Positions 8,652 to 17,329 of a stretch of 64,000 nucleotides of DNA are shown here, piece after piece. The stretch is from G963663315 sp965231905 (GTDB lineage Bacteria > Pseudomonadota > Gammaproteobacteria > Arenicellales > Poriferihabitantaceae): positions 868,001 to 932,000 of the forward strand of contig CBDDOO010000001.1 of NCBI GenBank assembly GCA_965231905.1, written 5' to 3'. The notes below the pieces were generated by a model. It was not told where the DNA came from and did not search any database. It was given only the letters and a program-made list of their open reading frames with translations. Both the position numbers and the translations under genes were made by a program. Numbering within the stretch: the stretch's first letter is position 1; the number at the start of each line of letters is the position of its first letter.

Positions 8652-9734
8652 TCAGATTTTGCCGGAAGCGATCAATCCCAACGGGTCGTCCGGGTCTATC
8701 CCATCCATGAATACCTTCTTCCTGTCCTGGTTGGCGACCTGATAAACCAGACCCAGCCAGTTATTGACAATGGCCTTGCCGGTATCGGCCCATGTGATGT
8801 CAACCAGACGGGACAACTCTTCTTCCGGGAAGGGCTTCAGGTTTTTCCGGTCCCCCTTGTGTCGCAGTACTTCGCGTTCGTAAGCGGTAATCACATCCAT
8901 CGCCTGATCAAAGAAATAATGCTCCGGGGGAGGCGTAAAATCCGGGCGCACTCCATTGATATACCGGACGACTTCCCTTTTATACTCTTTCAGCAGGCTG
9001 ACCGCGTCATATTCCGGGTGCCCCTGGAAGAAAACAAACCGCAACCCGTCCGGACTGACCCCCAGGTGCAGGTCCGATTCCCGACTTTCGGCCAGGACGA
9101 TCAGACCCGCTTCCCGGAACTGGTTGGAATTGACCTCATAGACATGGGAATGCGGGGCATCGAACCGACTGTCAATGTTGATGGTCAACGGATGATACTG
9201 ATCGGTGAGGCGATTGGAATAGACCCCCCATCGCTTGCGCGGCAACGGATAGCGCTCAATCCCCCATAATTGCTGGACGATGGCGTGTGTCGCCAGGCAG
9301 GAACACATCACCGAACAGACATTGGTTTTTGCCCACTGAATCACTTCCTCGAGCGGCCGCCAGAAGGGTTCCCGGGAAATATCACTTTGCGCCGGGTTGG
9401 CGCCGGATAAGATCAGCGCGTCCAGGCCGGATTCCTGCAGATCTTCAAAACTGCGGTAGAATTTGTCAATATGCCGCCTTGCCGATTCGTCCCTGGGAAT
9501 CTCCGGGAAGGTAAACGGATGAACGTAAAATTGCGCGATTCGATTGCAGGATCCGACCAGTCTCAGGAATTGCCTTTCGGTAGCCTGTAATGCCGCATCG
9601 GGCATCATGTTCAAAAGACCGATGTGCATCTCCCGGATATCCTGTTTTTCCGCCCTGTCCGGGGACAGCACTTCCTGTCCTTCCTGCCGGAGTCGGGCAA
9701 AACCGGGTAAATCGGAATGGGCAACCAGGGGCAT
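8652..9734 (-). CDS. metA: Homoserine O-succinyl/acetyltransferase (MetA/HTS family)
   Basis: 360 residues of the class I glutamine-amidotransferase-like HTS family, which acylates homoserine in methionine synthesis. Visible are MHIGLLNMMPDAALQATERQ, the nucleophile region CSCLATHAIVQQLWGIER and the catalytic His/Glu pair in FFQGHPEYDAVSLLKEY. It is about 50 residues longer than E. coli MetA (309), mainly at the C-terminus. Whether succinyl- or acetyl-CoA is the donor cannot be read reliably by eye. It follows the P-loop gene by 12 bp. Confidence 0.9.
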   Translation of the reverse strand: MPLVAHSDLPGFARLRQEGQEVLSPDRAEKQDIREMHIGLLNMMPDAALQATERQFLRLVGSCNRIAQFYVHPFTFPEIPRDESARRHIDKFYRSFEDLQESGLDALILSGANPAQSDISREPFWRPLEEVIQWAKTNVCSVMCSCLATHAIVQQLWGIERYPLPRKRWGVYSNRLTDQYHPLTINIDSRFDAPHSHVYEVNSNQFREAGLIVLAESRESDLHLGVSPDGLRFVFFQGHPEYDAVSLLKEYKREVVRYINGVRPDFTPPPEHYFFDQAMDVITAYEREVLRHKGDRKNLKPFPEEELSRLVDITWADTGKAIVNNWLGLVYQVANQDRKKVFMDGIDPDDPLGLIASGKI

Positions 9735-9746
9735 ATTGAATTTGAG

Positions 9747-10595
9747 TCAAGCGGGTTGATTGCGCATACTACTGCAAATCAGGTCTATTATGTCTTTTTC
9801 GTCCCGCATTTCAAAAATCTTTTCTGCATGGATGGTATAACCGTATTGATGCGCGATGGTCTGATACCGGGATTTGCGAAATCTCACCAGACGCGGGAAC
9901 ACCCATTGGAAAAACTCATCCGGAATGATCTCACTGATCTTTCCCAGGTCGTTTTGTTCAAGATACATTTGCAGGCGCCGGTCCAGAAATTCATTTTCAT
10001 AGAACAGCGGCTTGGGATTTTGCAGGGCCCGCTCCAATAGCAACTGTTCCATTTCGTCGCTGGCTTCAAGATACAGGATTACCGTGGTTTCCGACAGGTT
10101 CCGCCAGCATTCCTCATCGTTCAGCTCGCAAACACTGCCACCGGCGTCATTGACGAAGTGAGGATTCCGATAGTCTTGTCTGGCTTTTTTCATGAACAGG
10201 GCAACATCGGCCATGGCCTTTACTTCCGCGTCCCGGAAAAGCGCCTGCCGGCGTTTGAACTCGCCGACATCCAGGCCGCCCAACTCCGGGTTGCCGACCA
10301 TGCCGAGAAACTTTGAAATCGGGTGCAGATGATCGGTGGTGATGTTGTTGCGGATGTGAATCGAATCACTCAGCAATAAATCCCGAAGGAATTCGTTCTG
10401 CATCGCATGGGCTTTTATGTTGTCCAGGATAGGTTCATCGAGATATTTTGTGCCGATCCGATAATCTCCGGAGTAGTGAAACCAGGTGTCGGGAGGCAGT
10501 TTCGAACTGAATGTGGTTTTGCCCACGCCGGACATGCCCAGCAGGGTAATGGCTTTGTTCGGCCATTCGCGAAATTGTCCGGCGGTCAATCTCAT
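9747..10595 (-). CDS. P-loop NTPase (shikimate kinase-like), function unknown
   Basis: 282 residues. The N-terminus has a kinase-type P-loop, LLGMSGVGKTTFSSKLP (about residues 18-34). Beyond it there is no motif I can tie to a specific reaction. The body is hydrophilic with conserved-looking segments DYRIGTKYLDEPILDNIK and DEECWRNLSETTVILYLEA. It may be a nucleotide-dependent kinase or regulator. It lies on the same strand between uppP (36 bp upstream) and metA (12 bp downstream). My recollection is that related proteins neighbour metA in other gammaproteobacteria, but no function is established. Confidence 0.8.
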   Translation of the reverse strand: MRLTAGQFREWPNKAITLLGMSGVGKTTFSSKLPPDTWFHYSGDYRIGTKYLDEPILDNIKAHAMQNEFLRDLLLSDSIHIRNNITTDHLHPISKFLGMVGNPELGGLDVGEFKRRQALFRDAEVKAMADVALFMKKARQDYRNPHFVNDAGGSVCELNDEECWRNLSETTVILYLEASDEMEQLLLERALQNPKPLFYENEFLDRRLQMYLEQNDLGKISEIIPDEFFQWVFPRLVRFRKSRYQTIAHQYGYTIHAEKIFEMRDEKDIIDLICSSMRNQPA

Positions 10596-10631
10596 CTCGA
10601 CATCAAATCCACAGATTGCAAAGGCGTGATT

Positions 10632-11444
10632 TTACAGGAACAGAGCCAGTATGATCACGCCCAATATCAGCCGATAGATCACGAACGGCATCAGGCTGAA
10701 ACGTTGTACGAATTGCAGGAAATAATGCACACAGATGAACGCGACACTGGCTGAAACGAGGGTTGCGAAAGCCAGGATTCCCCATTGTGTCTGCCACTCG
10801 GCTTGAGCCGAATCAACCAGAAGGTTCCGGGTCTGCCAGATTCCAGCCAGCGCAATGATCGGCATGGCCATCAGAAATGAAAACCGGGTGGCGGCTTCCC
10901 GTGTCAGCCCCGCCATCATTCCGGCGGATATGGTGATTCCGGAGCGGGAAGTGCCCGGAATCAACGCCAGTACCTGAGCGCAGCCAATCAGCAGGGCATC
11001 CTTCCAGCCGAGGGATTCCAGCGCCCTGGTTTTTCTCCCCAGCCGGTCGGTCAGGCCGAGAACCATTCCGAACACGATGGTTGCAAGGGCAATCGGGACC
11101 GGTTTCCTCGCCGCGCTGATAATGAGGTCTTCCAGTATCAGACCGGCGATGCCGGTGAGCGCCGTGGCAAACACGATAAACCAGGCCAGTTTGCTGTGAA
11201 TGGTCGTCTGTCCGGTATACAGGGAGCGGAGCCAGTCGCCCAGAATCAGGACGAGATCCTTGCGAAAATAGATCACGACCGCAATCAGGGTGCCGACATG
11301 GATGGCGACATCAAAAGGCAATCCCTGGTCCGGCCAGTCAAACAGCGCCGGGAGCAGGACCAGATGCCCGGAACTCGATATCGGCAGGAATTCCGTGATT
11401 CCCTGAATCAACGCCAGCCAAAAGGCCTGAATCCATTCCGTCAT
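10632..11444 (-). CDS. uppP: Undecaprenyl-diphosphatase UppP (BacA)
   Basis: 270 residues, typical length. An inner-membrane phosphatase that recycles undecaprenyl pyrophosphate for peptidoglycan and O-antigen carriers; overexpression gives bacitracin resistance. The two family signatures are present: GITEFLPISSSGHL near residue 15 and the PGTSRSGITISAGM motif near residue 165. About eight hydrophobic segments can be traced. The start overlaps the stop of the upstream methyltransferase gene by 4 bp (ATGA). Confidence 0.96.
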   Translation of the reverse strand: MTEWIQAFWLALIQGITEFLPISSSGHLVLLPALFDWPDQGLPFDVAIHVGTLIAVVIYFRKDLVLILGDWLRSLYTGQTTIHSKLAWFIVFATALTGIAGLILEDLIISAARKPVPIALATIVFGMVLGLTDRLGRKTRALESLGWKDALLIGCAQVLALIPGTSRSGITISAGMMAGLTREAATRFSFLMAMPIIALAGIWQTRNLLVDSAQAEWQTQWGILAFATLVSASVAFICVHYFLQFVQRFSLMPFVIYRLILGVIILALFL

Positions 11445-12628
11445 AATTTGTGCCGGTAATTTTGCATTGTGAATCCGCTCAACGGAGCGTCGTGATTCCG
11501 GGTCAGGGCGAGTACCTTGAACAACTCGCCCATTTCATGCGGCAATGTCAGCTTTTTGATTTCCTGGTTTCGCGCCAGTGATTCCGCGCCGGGTTTGGCG
11601 TCGTCTCCGCTATCCGGTGAAAAATCCAGCAACCCCAGCGAAAGCAGGAACGCGGCCTGGTTGCAATAGCCCGCCAGATCCATTCCCGCGTCCAGCGCCG
11701 CCGCCGCCAGGGCGCTGAAATCGACATGAGCGGTAATGTCCTGCAATCCCGGCCAGAGAAACGGATTGTGATGGGCAACATGTCGATAGTGACACATCAG
11801 TGTACCATCCACCCGGTCCCGGTGATAAAACTCCCTTTGCGGGAAGCCATAATCAATTATCAGGATTACGCCCCGCGCCAATTTCTCCCCGACCGTTCGC
11901 AGCCAGGCTTCCGCCACAACTCCAATCTCGCTCTGGTATCCGGCTGGCAGGTCGAACCGGGACAACCGCTCGGCAAGTCGGGGTTCCAGTGGGTCGGACG
12001 ACAGACTGTATCTGAATTCCTCATTTTCAAGGCCCACCCCGATTTGAAAGGGGGTTCCGTCATGGTCCATCTCGAACCGGATAACCGGCAGCGCGTCCAG
12101 CAACTCATTGGCGATGACCACCCCGTTCAGGCCGGATTCGGGAAGGGCGGTCAACCAGCTAGTGATCTGGAGAAATTCCGGACAATGTCCTGCAATGGTC
12201 TGCGTTTGTCTTTGTTTTAATTCCGGGCTGGTTTCCATGATCCAATACCGGTCAATGCGGCTCCCGCTCTGTTTGAAATGCTCCAGTATATCGCGAGCGA
12301 GTTTCCCGGCGCCGGCGCCGAATTCGATGATCGTGCGCGAGGATGGGTCGCCGGGCGATATTTCCTCCTGTTGGTCAAAAATTTCCATACACTGCCGGGC
12401 GAGACATCCGGCGAACTGGCTGCCAAGCTCCGGCGCGGTTATAAAATCGCCGTCTGCGCCCAATTTAACCGACCCGGCACTGTAGTAACCGAGTCCTCGG
12501 GAGTATAATGCCAGATGCATGAACCTGTCGAAGCCGATCCATCCCTGATTGTCCCTGATCTCGTCCTTGATTCTTCTCACGAGGGTATCGCTGTGTTGCA
12601 GTTGAACGGGGTCAGGCGGGTTTGGCAC
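11441..12628 (-). CDS. MidA/NDUFAF7-family (DUF185) SAM-dependent methyltransferase
   Basis: 395 residues from the GTG at 12628. Homologues include mitochondrial NDUFAF7, an arginine methyltransferase for complex I assembly; the bacterial substrate is unknown. Family features are GWIGFDRFMHLALYSRGLGYYS, GDFITAPELGSQFAG, the SAM-site FGAGAGKLARDIL, GVVIANELLDALPV and IDYGFPQREFYH. A frame from ATG 12739 exists, but it would overlap the divergent folM start and run across a good promoter at 12665-12694, so the GTG is chosen. It is translationally coupled to uppP (ATGA). Confidence 0.88.
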   Translation of the reverse strand: MPNPPDPVQLQHSDTLVRRIKDEIRDNQGWIGFDRFMHLALYSRGLGYYSAGSVKLGADGDFITAPELGSQFAGCLARQCMEIFDQQEEISPGDPSSRTIIEFGAGAGKLARDILEHFKQSGSRIDRYWIMETSPELKQRQTQTIAGHCPEFLQITSWLTALPESGLNGVVIANELLDALPVIRFEMDHDGTPFQIGVGLENEEFRYSLSSDPLEPRLAERLSRFDLPAGYQSEIGVVAEAWLRTVGEKLARGVILIIDYGFPQREFYHRDRVDGTLMCHYRHVAHHNPFLWPGLQDITAHVDFSALAAAALDAGMDLAGYCNQAAFLLSLGLLDFSPDSGDDAKPGAESLARNQEIKKLTLPHEMGELFKVLALTRNHDAPLSGFTMQNYRHKL

Positions 12629-12664
12629 GGCGTGAGTGAGGTCAGTCCTTAAGGCAGGCAACCG

Positions 12665-12694
12665 AGTATACAGGCTTTGATAAATTGTGAACAA
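12665..12694 (-). promoter_or_regulatory. Sigma70-like promoter for the methyltransferase-uppP operon
   Basis: On the minus strand, -35 TTGTTC (12694-12689), an 18-bp spacer and -10 TATACT (12670-12665). A transcript would begin near 12658, about 30 nt before the GTG at 12628. This is the main argument for the shorter gene start. Confidence 0.55.
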
Positions 12695-12726
12695 TAGAAC
12701 TTCAAGCGCGGGCAGCCGTTGAAAAC

Positions 12727-13485
12727 ATGAGTGATTCATCCAGCAGGATCATTCTGATTACCGGGGGAGCGCGGCGAATTGGCGCCGGTACGGCGCGGTA
12801 TCTGCACTCACAGGGTATGCAGGTCATCATCCATTACAACCGGAGCGCAAGGGAAGCAAAGTCATTGCAACAGGAGTTATGCCGGATTCGCCCTGAATCG
12901 GCTTGCACGATCCAGGCAGACCTCAGGGATGTTTCCAGTCTGGAAGAGATGCTCCGCGCAGCCATTGACCAGGCCGGGCGGCTGGATGGCTTGATCAACA
13001 ATGCCTCGGCCTTCTTTCCGACGCCTCTGGCCTCCTGCGCCGAGCGGGAGTGGGATGAATTGATGGACATCAATCTCAAGGCGCCTTTTTTCCTGTCCAG
13101 GGCCGCCGCGCCTTTTCTTGAAAAGACCAGCGGCGTGATCATCAATATCATCGACATTTACGCGCAATATCCGCTCCTGCATTATGCGGCCTATTGCGCT
13201 TCAAAAGCCGGCCTGGCATCCATCACCCGGTCGCTGGCCCAGGAACTCGGCCCCCGCGTGCGGGTCAACGCAATAGCGCCGGGCGCGATTCTCTGGCCGG
13301 AAAACAACGATGACCTGGATGCCCGTCGGCAACTGATTGCCCGCACCCCGCTCAAACGGGTCGGCGACCCGCGGGACATCGCAAGAACCGCGCATTTCCT
13401 GATCTCCTGTTCGGATTTCATCACCGGACAGACGATCAACGTGGACGGCGGCCGCGCCGGCGCATTTCTGGAATCCGCAATATGA
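12727..13485 (+). CDS. folM: Pteridine/dihydrofolate reductase, SDR family (FolM-like)
   Basis: 252 residues of the short-chain dehydrogenase/reductase family. The cofactor loop TGGARRIG (instead of TGxxxGxG) is characteristic of the pteridine reductase/FolM branch, with the Arg-Arg pair favouring NADPH. Also visible are LINNASAFFPTP, the active-site YAAYCASKAG (Tyr-x3-Lys) and the C-terminal TGQTINVDGG. FolM reduces dihydromonapterin/dihydrofolate. It is the first gene of a two-gene unit: its stop overlaps the dsbB ATG by 4 bp. Confidence 0.85.
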   Translation: MSDSSSRIILITGGARRIGAGTARYLHSQGMQVIIHYNRSAREAKSLQQELCRIRPESACTIQADLRDVSSLEEMLRAAIDQAGRLDGLINNASAFFPTPLASCAEREWDELMDINLKAPFFLSRAAAPFLEKTSGVIINIIDIYAQYPLLHYAAYCASKAGLASITRSLAQELGPRVRVNAIAPGAILWPENNDDLDARRQLIARTPLKRVGDPRDIARTAHFLISCSDFITGQTINVDGGRAGAFLESAI

Positions 13486-13964
13486 CCACTTACAGAACTC
13501 TCTCCCTGACTGGTTTCTTGACCTGTGCCGCGCTGATTGCCGCGGCGCTCTATTTCCAGCACGTCGAGGGGCTGGATCCCTGTCCGCTTTGCATTTTCCA
13601 GCGCATCGCTTTCATCGCGCTGGGTGTCGTCTTTCTGGCGGGTTTTATACATAACCCCGGTGGCTGGGGACAAAAGTTTTACAGCGGGCTTGCAGTCCTG
13701 GTTGGTCTGACCGGCGCCGGCATTGCGGTGCGCCACGTCTGGTTACAGAATCTCCCGGCTGACCAGATACCCGAGTGCGGCCCCGGACTCGACTTCATGC
13801 TGGAAGTGATGCCCTTCACGAAAATGCTGGCGACCGTATTCAGGGGTTCGGGAGAATGCGCCGAGATACTCTGGACGTTATTCGGTATATCCATGCCCGG
13901 CTGGAGCCTGATCTGGTTGATCCTGCTGACCCTGCTGGCGTTTTCGATGATGTTCAGGCGCTGA
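13482..13964 (+). CDS. dsbB: DsbB, disulfide bond oxidoreductase
   Basis: 160 residues with four predicted transmembrane helices. The first periplasmic loop has the redox CPLC motif (DPCPLCIFQR, about residue 33-42). The second carries the other cysteine pair, PECGPGLDF and GSGECAEIL. DsbB reoxidises DsbA and passes electrons to quinone. The ATG overlaps the folM stop, so it is translationally coupled. The last codons are part of a 17-bp sequence repeated 88 bp downstream. Confidence 0.95.
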   Translation: MTTYRTLSLTGFLTCAALIAAALYFQHVEGLDPCPLCIFQRIAFIALGVVFLAGFIHNPGGWGQKFYSGLAVLVGLTGAGIAVRHVWLQNLPADQIPECGPGLDFMLEVMPFTKMLATVFRGSGECAEILWTLFGISMPGWSLIWLILLTLLAFSMMFRR

Positions 13965-14293
13965 TGATTGCGGGACGGCACGTCCCCTACGGGTATCCTC
14001 GTTGTGGCACAGGCGGGCCGGGGCAAGCTCTACGATGATGTTCAGGCGCCGGATATCCTGACATCGCGATTTCTCCGTAGGGACAACCCCCCGTGGTTGT
14101 CCAATCCGTTGGATTCCCGCCTCCCCGTCATTCCCGCGAATGCGGGAATCCACAACCGACATCCCTGGCGCCATCCGACATCGTAGGGGCGGGTCACTGT
14201 GCCCGCCCGCAACCGACGGGAATGCATGCGTTGATGAAATTCTGAACCTGATGTTTTATTGAGACATGGCTGAAAAAGAAGTAAGCTCCCGCA
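13965..14293. repeat. Gene-free interval packed with palindromic repeats
   Basis: No gene is seen. It contains GCGGGACGGCACGTCCCCTAC at 13970-13990 (a diverged GTAGGGGC element), GTAGGGAC...GGTTGTCC at 14077-14102, a different palindrome CATTCCCGCGAATGCGGGAA at about 14127-14152, and a full GTAGGGGC element at 14183-14210. A perfect 17-bp direct repeat (13945-13961 and 14033-14049, core GATGATGTTCAGGCG) starts in the dsbB 3' end. The block separates dsbB from the restriction locus and may mark its left border. Confidence 0.7.
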
Positions 14294-17200
14294 ATGCTGA
14301 TGACCACACCCGAACGTGATCTGGAAGAGGCTCTGGTCACAAAGCTATGCGACCTCAAGTACGGGCATCGCCCGGACATTCGCGATCGAATCACGCTTGA
14401 AGCAAACTTCAGGGAAAAGTTCGATGCTCTGAATCGTGTCAAACTAACAGATGGCGAGTTTCAGCGACTTCTCGATGAGATTGTCACACCGGATGTGTAC
14501 GAAGCCGCCCGCTCCCTGCGGAACCGGGAAGCCTTCACCCGCGACGACGGTACACCGCTCAACTACACTCTCATCAATATCAAGGACTGGTGCAAGAATA
14601 CCTTCGAGGTCGTCAATCAGCTCCGCATCAATACCGACAACAGCTATCACCGCTACGATGTCATACTCCTGATCAATGGCATCCCTGTCGTTCAGATCGA
14701 ATTAAAGTCACTCGGGATCAGTCCGCGGCGAGCGATGGAACAGATCGTCAATTACAAGAATGACCCCGGTAACGGATACACCCGGACGCTGCTTTGTTTC
14801 GTCCAGCTTTTCATCGTCAGCAATCGCACGGACACGCAGTATTTCGCCAACAATAATGCCCGGCACTTCGCTTTCGATGCAGACGAACAGTTCCTTCCGG
14901 TCTACCAGTTCGCGGACAGAGACAATACGAAGATTGCCCATCTCGACGACTTCGCCGAACAGTTCCTCGCCAAGTGCACGCTCGGCCAGATGATCAGCAA
15001 GTACATGGTCCTGATCGCGACTGAGCAGAAACTCCTGATGATGCGCCCATACCAGATCTACGCGGTCAAGGCCATCGTCGACTGCATCGACCAGAACTGC
15101 GGTAACGGCTATATCTGGCACACGACCGGCTCCGGCAAGACGCTTACCTCTTTCAAAGCCGCAACGCTGCTCAAGACCAACGAGAGCATTCACAAATGCC
15201 TGTTCGTCGTCGACCGCAAGGACCTTGACCGTCAGACCCGCGAGGAATTCAACCGGTTTCAGGAGAACTGCGTTGAGGAAAACACCAACACCGGGACGCT
15301 TGTCCGCCGCCTCCTGTCCGACGATTATGCGGACAAGATCATTGTCACGACGATCCAGAAACTGGGCCTCGCCCTCGATGAGAGCAGCAAGCACAGCCGA
15401 CGGGACATTGCTCAGGGGCGGTCAACGTTCAAGGAACGCCTCGGTCAACTCCGGGAGAAGCGGATGGTTTTCATCTTCGACGAGTGCCACCGCTCGCAGT
15501 TCGGGGAGAACCACAGGGCCATCAAGGAGTTCTTCCCGAACTCTCAACTCTTCGGCTTCACCGGCACCCCGATTTTCGAGGATAACGCGACGGCCCGACA
15601 GATTGAGGGGGATGTTGCCACTCTTCGAACCACCGAGGACCTCTTCCAGCAGGAACTCCACGCCTACACCATCACCCACGCGATAGAGGACCGAAACGTT
15701 CTTCGCTTCCACGTCGACTACTATAAGCCGAAAGATATACCGGCTATCCGGCCTGGTCAGACGCTCACCAAGCAGGCGGTTGCCCAGGCCATTCTCGATA
15801 AGCACGGCCCCGCGACCGGAGACCGACGCTTCAACGCGCTGTTCGCCACCGCTTCGATCAATGATGCCATCGAATACTACGGTGTCTTCGAGAAGCTCCA
15901 GGTCGAACGTCAGATCGCCAACCCGGAGTACATCCCTCTCAAAATCGCCGCCGTCTTCTCGCCGCCGGCAGAGGGCAGCAAGGAGGTCCAGCAAATCCAG
16001 GAAGACCTCCCCCAGGAGAAGGAGGACAACCGGCACGACCCGGAGGGCAAGAAGACCGCGCTCAAGGCCATCATCGCCGACTACAACCAGCAGTACGGCG
16101 CCAACCACGACCTCAACAACTTCGATCTCTATTATCAGGATGTCCAGAAGCGCATCAAGGATCAACAGTTCCCCAATCGCGATCTGCCCCGGAAAGGACA
16201 GGAAAAAATCGACATCACGATTGTTGTTGATATGCTGCTTACCGGCTTCGACGCCAGATACCTCAACACGCTCTACGTCGACAAGAATCTCAAGCACCAT
16301 GGCCTGATCCAGGCATTTTCCCGCACCAACCGCGTTCTCAACGCGACCAAGCCTTACGGCCATATCCTTGATTTCCGCCAGCAGCGGGACCGTGTTGATG
16401 CCGCCATCGCTCTTTTTTCCGGCGCTCAGCCTGAGCGCGCCCGAGAAATCTGGCTGGTTGACAAGGCCCCTGATGTCATCAAAAAATTCAAGCAGGCTGT
16501 CGCTGACCTCGGTGCGTTCATGCAGTCGCAGGGGCTTGAAGCCGAACCTGATCAGGTCAACAATCTGATGGGAGACGATGCCCGTGTCCAGTTCATCAAG
16601 CGATTCAAGGAGGTGCAGCGACTCCAGACGCAACTGGACCAGTATACCGACCTTACCGACGAGCAGCGCGAGCAGATCAAGCAGGCTCTCCCCCAGGATG
16701 ACCTCCGCGCTTTCCGCGGCGCTTACCTCGAAACGGCTCGGCGTTTGAAAGAGCGTCAGGGCGCATCCGGTGAGGATGGCGAGCCAGCCAACCCGGATAT
16801 TGACCAACTCGACTTCGAGTTCGCCCTGTTCGCCTCCGCCGTCATTGACTACGACTACATCATGAAGCTGATCGCGAGATACTCCGGACAGAACCCCAGG
16901 AAGGTTGAGATCAGCCGTGAGCAACTCATCGGTCTGATTCAGTCCGATGCCAGGTTCCTCGACGAGCGGGAGGAGATCACCGAGTATGTCCGCTCACTCA
17001 GAGAGGGCGAAGGTCTTGATGAATCTGCTGTCCGCAAGGGTTACGAGCAGTTCAAGGCTGAGAAGCGAGCCGGGGAGATCGCCGACCTTGCCCAGATTCA
17101 TGGTCTGACTACCGATTCGCTCTCGGACTTCGTCGATACTATCCTGCAGCGCATGATCTTCGACGGCGAACAGCTTACCGACCTGATGGAGCCGCTTGAC

Positions 17201-17329
17201 CTCGGCTGGCGTGAGCGCCGCGAGCGGGAACTTGCACTGATGGATGACCTGATTCCGGCGCTGAAAAAGCGGGCGGAGGGGCGGGATATATCGGGGCTCA
17301 ATGCGTATGAGCAGGGAGGCGCGCGGTGA
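14294..17329 (+). CDS. hsdR: Type I restriction enzyme, R (restriction/translocase) subunit
   Basis: 1011 residues. An N-terminal PD-(D/E)xK-type nuclease domain is indicated by YDVILLINGIPVVQIELKS (about residues 115-138). The superfamily 2 translocase follows, with Walker A TTGSGKTLTSFKAA (about residue 278), FIFDECHRSQFG (DECH box, about residue 395), FGFTGTP, and later LLTGFDARYLNTLYVDK and QAFSRTNR. The C-terminal third is helical and probably binds HsdM. The gene opens the cluster hsdR-hsdS-prrC-hsdM. Its TGA overlaps the hsdS GTG start. A start two codons later is equally possible. Confidence 0.97.
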   Translation: MLMTTPERDLEEALVTKLCDLKYGHRPDIRDRITLEANFREKFDALNRVKLTDGEFQRLLDEIVTPDVYEAARSLRNREAFTRDDGTPLNYTLINIKDWCKNTFEVVNQLRINTDNSYHRYDVILLINGIPVVQIELKSLGISPRRAMEQIVNYKNDPGNGYTRTLLCFVQLFIVSNRTDTQYFANNNARHFAFDADEQFLPVYQFADRDNTKIAHLDDFAEQFLAKCTLGQMISKYMVLIATEQKLLMMRPYQIYAVKAIVDCIDQNCGNGYIWHTTGSGKTLTSFKAATLLKTNESIHKCLFVVDRKDLDRQTREEFNRFQENCVEENTNTGTLVRRLLSDDYADKIIVTTIQKLGLALDESSKHSRRDIAQGRSTFKERLGQLREKRMVFIFDECHRSQFGENHRAIKEFFPNSQLFGFTGTPIFEDNATARQIEGDVATLRTTEDLFQQELHAYTITHAIEDRNVLRFHVDYYKPKDIPAIRPGQTLTKQAVAQAILDKHGPATGDRRFNALFATASINDAIEYYGVFEKLQVERQIANPEYIPLKIAAVFSPPAEGSKEVQQIQEDLPQEKEDNRHDPEGKKTALKAIIADYNQQYGANHDLNNFDLYYQDVQKRIKDQQFPNRDLPRKGQEKIDITIVVDMLLTGFDARYLNTLYVDKNLKHHGLIQAFSRTNRVLNATKPYGHILDFRQQRDRVDAAIALFSGAQPERAREIWLVDKAPDVIKKFKQAVADLGAFMQSQGLEAEPDQVNNLMGDDARVQFIKRFKEVQRLQTQLDQYTDLTDEQREQIKQALPQDDLRAFRGAYLETARRLKERQGASGEDGEPANPDIDQLDFEFALFASAVIDYDYIMKLIARYSGQNPRKVEISREQLIGLIQSDARFLDEREEITEYVRSLREGEGLDESAVRKGYEQFKAEKRAGEIADLAQIHGLTTDSLSDFVDTILQRMIFDGEQLTDLMEPLDLGWRERRERELALMDDLIPALKKRAEGRDISGLNAYEQGGAR

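Noticed and set aside
12629..12739. Longer start (ATG at 12739) for the MidA-like methyltransferase
   Set aside because: It would overlap the divergent folM start and cross a good promoter; the extra residues show no family similarity.
15422..16924. 500-codon minus-strand frame opposite hsdR
   Set aside because: It is a low-complexity Leu/Val/Glu-rich shadow of the HsdR gene, with no start context or homology.
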